From Oscillibacter sp. (lineage in GTDB: Bacteria; Bacillota; Clostridia; Oscillospirales; Oscillospiraceae): a stretch of 13,530 nt of DNA. Of this stretch, positions 12,266 to 13,530 are shown one piece after another. The position numbers and the translations under genes are program-made. Each line of letters starts with the position of its first letter. Position 1 is the first letter of the stretch. Where the stretch lies: positions 1-13,530 of the forward strand of contig JAKSQE010000019.1 in NCBI GenBank assembly GCA_024404295.1, given 5' to 3'. Below the pieces are notes generated by a model, which was not told the origin of the DNA, did no database searches, and was given only the letters and a program-made list of their open reading frames with translations.

Positions 12266-13162
12266 TTGTTTGAAAAACGCACGGACCTGGCTTTGGAGGC
12301 CAAAGAATTGTGGCAGGAATCCGCTGGAAAAACCTCTCAGCTCGCCGGCGTAAAAGCCACCAACCACAGGCGGGAGGGGTATCCCATCACGCAGGTGGAT
12401 ATTCTGGATCAGCGGGGGGAAGAAGCGCTGCACAAGCCCGTTGGCAGCTACCGCACCATCGACCTGACATCTTTCTGGCAGCGAGGAGAAGACTTTTTTG
12501 ACCGTGCCGTGCGAGCCGTAGGCAATCAGTTAAAGGAGCTGTTGCCGAACAAAGGCCCCGTCCTCATCGTTGGGTTGGGCAACCGCGCTATGACGCCTGA
12601 TGCCATAGGCCCCCTGGCCGCAGACAGCGTACTGGTTACGCGCCACTTGATCGCCTCTATGCCACGGCAATTTGCAGGATTTCGCAATGTGGCAGTGCAA
12701 CGCACCGGCGTTTTAGGTACTACCGGCGTGGAATCCGCCGAGGCGGTGCAGGGTTATGTGTCACAGGTGCGGCCCAGCGCTATCATCGCCATTGACGCAC
12801 TGGCTTCCCGCCGCTGCGGGAGAGTGTGCTCCACGATACAGCTCAGCAACACAGGGATCACCCCCGGTTCCGGTGTGGGAAATCATCGGGCAGCATTGGA
12901 CGAAACCACGCTGGGCATGCCCGTCATTGCCATCGGCGTGCCCACCGTGGTGGACAGCGCCACGTTAGCCGCCGACCTACTGGAAGAAAGCGGCATGACA
13001 GACTTCAATGCCGATAAGCTGCGCCAAAGCCATCAAAATCTTATGGTGACCCCTCGCGACATCGACGCGCAGGTGCGGGATCTGGCAAAGGTCATCGGGT
13101 ATGGCATCAATTGGGCATTGCAGGACTTGGAGATTGAAGAAATCAATGCGCTGCTCTCTTAG
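12266..13162 (+). CDS. gpr: Germination protease Gpr (spore protease), UUG start
   Basis: The protein has 298 residues. It is an aspartic-type peptidase (family A25) that degrades small acid-soluble proteins bound to spore DNA at germination. Visible are RTDLALEAKEL (5-15), VLIVGLGNRAMTPDAIGPLAAD (99-120, with D112), RTGVLGTTGVESAE (146-159), IIAIDALASRR (173-183, with D177), NTGITPGSGVGNHR (195-208) and GVPTVVDS (224-231). The two Asp match the catalytic pair known in Bacillus. TTG 12266 is the only plausible start: AAGGAGG (12251-12257) lies 8 bases before it, and upstream frame text lacks a start near a binding site. Only MFEK precedes RTDLA, so the propeptide is very short. This gene marks the host as a spore former or a recent descendant of one. 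Confidence 0.96.
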   Translation: MFEKRTDLALEAKELWQESAGKTSQLAGVKATNHRREGYPITQVDILDQRGEEALHKPVGSYRTIDLTSFWQRGEDFFDRAVRAVGNQLKELLPNKGPVLIVGLGNRAMTPDAIGPLAADSVLVTRHLIASMPRQFAGFRNVAVQRTGVLGTTGVESAEAVQGYVSQVRPSAIIAIDALASRRCGRVCSTIQLSNTGITPGSGVGNHRAALDETTLGMPVIAIGVPTVVDSATLAADLLEESGMTDFNADKLRQSHQNLMVTPRDIDAQVRDLAKVIGYGINWALQDLEIEEINALLS

Positions 13163-13170
13163 AGAGCAGC
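13150..13170. other. Palindromic stem-loop over the gpr stop codon
   Basis: GCTGCTCTCT (13150-13159) and AGAGAGCAGC (13161-13170) are perfect inverted repeats one base apart, enclosing the TAG stop. There is no T run on either strand, so it is not a standard intrinsic terminator. It sits between convergent gene ends (13162 and 13172) and may slow or end transcription from both sides. Confidence 0.5.
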
Positions 13171-13171
13171 G

Positions 13172-13330
13172 TTACTCCGCGTCAATGTATAACGTTTCCG
13201 TCCGCTCCAACGCGGACAGAAGGGTTTGTTTGGCTTCTTCGATTTTTTCGGCATCCAGCAGCTCAACGCTGTCGGACAATGCACCGCAAAGAATGGCATA
13301 CATTTTCTGATAGGGGACAGAAGTTTCCAT
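13172..13330 (-). CDS. Small acidic protein of 52 residues, unknown function
   Basis: ATG at 13330-13328 follows a strong ribosome binding site (AAGGAGGG on the minus strand, about 5 bases upstream); the stop is TAA at 13172. The protein is acidic and predicted helical: YQKMYAILCGAL (residues 7-18), then SVELLDAEKIEEAKQTLLSA (21-40) and LERTETLYIDAE (41-52). This recalls short clostridial proteins of unknown function found in mobile regions, and shares a pattern with the 53-residue protein at 3278-3439. It is divergent from a ribbon-helix-helix gene and has a near-consensus promoter. It lies where spoIIP and lepA often follow gpr. I do not recognise a function. Confidence 0.75.
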   Translation of the reverse strand: METSVPYQKMYAILCGALSDSVELLDAEKIEEAKQTLLSALERTETLYIDAE

Positions 13331-13357
13331 ATTTCCCTCCTTTTATTGCGTCAAAAC

Positions 13358-13386
13358 TTCGTCATTATTCCTTTCGATTTTATCAT
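13358..13386 (+). promoter_or_regulatory. Possible promoter of the ribbon-helix-helix gene
   Basis: TTCGTC (13358-13363), 17 bases, TATCAT (13381-13386). A second option is TTTCGA (13372-13377), 17 bases, TATGAT (13395-13400). Both overlap the opposing promoter, so the divergent genes would compete for polymerase. The choice between them is open. Confidence 0.35.
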
Positions 13387-13405
13387 GGCGCTATTATGAT
13401 GTCAA
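13377..13405 (-). promoter_or_regulatory. Near-consensus promoter of the 52-residue protein gene
   Basis: On the minus strand: TTGACA (13405-13400), 17 bases, TAAAAT (13382-13377), preceded by extended -10 TGA. The -35 is perfect. The leader would be about 40 bases. Confidence 0.85.
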
Positions 13406-13426
13406 TATGACGCAGTGAGGTGTTCC

Positions 13427-13530
13427 ATGAAAGACTCTCTACCCAGATTTACTCTCCGTATTCCGCAGGAACTTTTAGACAAACTCGGATATATTGCGGA
13501 ATACGAAGGCAGAACAAAGAACCGTGAATT
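13427..13530 (+). CDS. Arc-type ribbon-helix-helix DNA-binding protein, 5' part
   Basis: The gene is cut by the right edge; 34 codons are visible. Residues 5-16 (LPRFTLRIPQEL) form the DNA-binding strand and turn, and LLDKLGYIAEYEGRTKNRE the following helix, turn and the start of the second helix, as in the Arc-like family. The start is ATG 13427, with GTGAGG (13415-13420) upstream. Arc-like proteins act as dimers or tetramers on short repeated operators, often in prophages, conjugative elements and toxin-antitoxin pairs. Its divergent partner encodes a 52-residue protein, and the intergenic half-sites are plausible targets. The remainder of the protein cannot be judged. Confidence 0.82.
   Translation, partial: MKDSLPRFTLRIPQELLDKLGYIAEYEGRTKNRE

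Larger units (their letters stand above)
13347..13414. promoter_or_regulatory. Cluster of TGACG-type half-sites, candidate operator
   Basis: TGCGTCA (13347-13353) and TTCGTCA (13358-13364) are direct repeats exactly 11 bases apart. GTCAATATGAC (13401-13411) is a small dyad, and TGACGCA (13408-13414) mirrors the first site. Ribbon-helix-helix proteins of the Arc/MetJ class bind repeated short sites about one helical turn apart. The sites flank or overlap the promoter of the 52-residue gene. A regulatory role is inference. Confidence 0.5.

Overview
This window looks like chromosome from a low-to-moderate GC, spore-forming Gram-positive bacterium of the class Clostridia, probably a gut member of the Oscillospirales. 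That placement is inferred from the gene set: the spore protease gpr, a Noc/ParB-like protein, a DUF1836 regulator, a DegV protein, a VanW-type envelope protein, strong AGGAGG ribosome binding sites and T-rich intrinsic terminators. No rRNA, tRNA, CRISPR array or insertion sequence is visible. Most of the window is housekeeping sequence; the accessory part is its right end.

Left part (1-3440, all + strand). An SPFH/stomatin-like protein, cut by the left edge, is followed by a DUF2500 membrane protein and a strong terminator. Next comes a single gene for an ECF-transporter S-component-like membrane protein with its own promoter and terminator. A pair of half-size chromate-transporter (CHR) proteins with overlapping ends follows, then a 53-residue orphan protein.

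Centre (3441-10210, + strand). mnmE (tRNA modification GTPase) is followed by a promoter and a tight three-gene operon: DUF1836 regulator, DegV protein, prmA. After a 12-bp terminator hairpin comes a Noc/ParB-like gene. Next is a strong extended -10 promoter driving a large VanW-family envelope protein whose start codon is ambiguous. A bidirectional hairpin closes the block. mnmE and noc lie about 2.6 kb apart, but the mnmG and rsmG genes that separate them in Bacillus are replaced here by DUF1836-degV-prmA.

Right part (10211-13162). On the minus strand run rpsT (S20, with a UUG start), tatD and a TraX-family membrane protein. gpr lies divergent from rpsT, also with a UUG start and with a candidate forespore promoter. 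The rpsT/gpr divergence is conserved in Firmicutes.

Far right (13172-13530). In place of the usual continuation (spoIIP, lepA) there is a 52-residue protein on the minus strand, divergent from the first 34 codons of an Arc-type ribbon-helix-helix regulator. Their shared intergenic region holds a near-consensus promoter and several TGACG-type half-sites. This is the best candidate for an undescribed small regulated module. The 52-residue protein weakly resembles the 53-residue orphan at 3278-3439.
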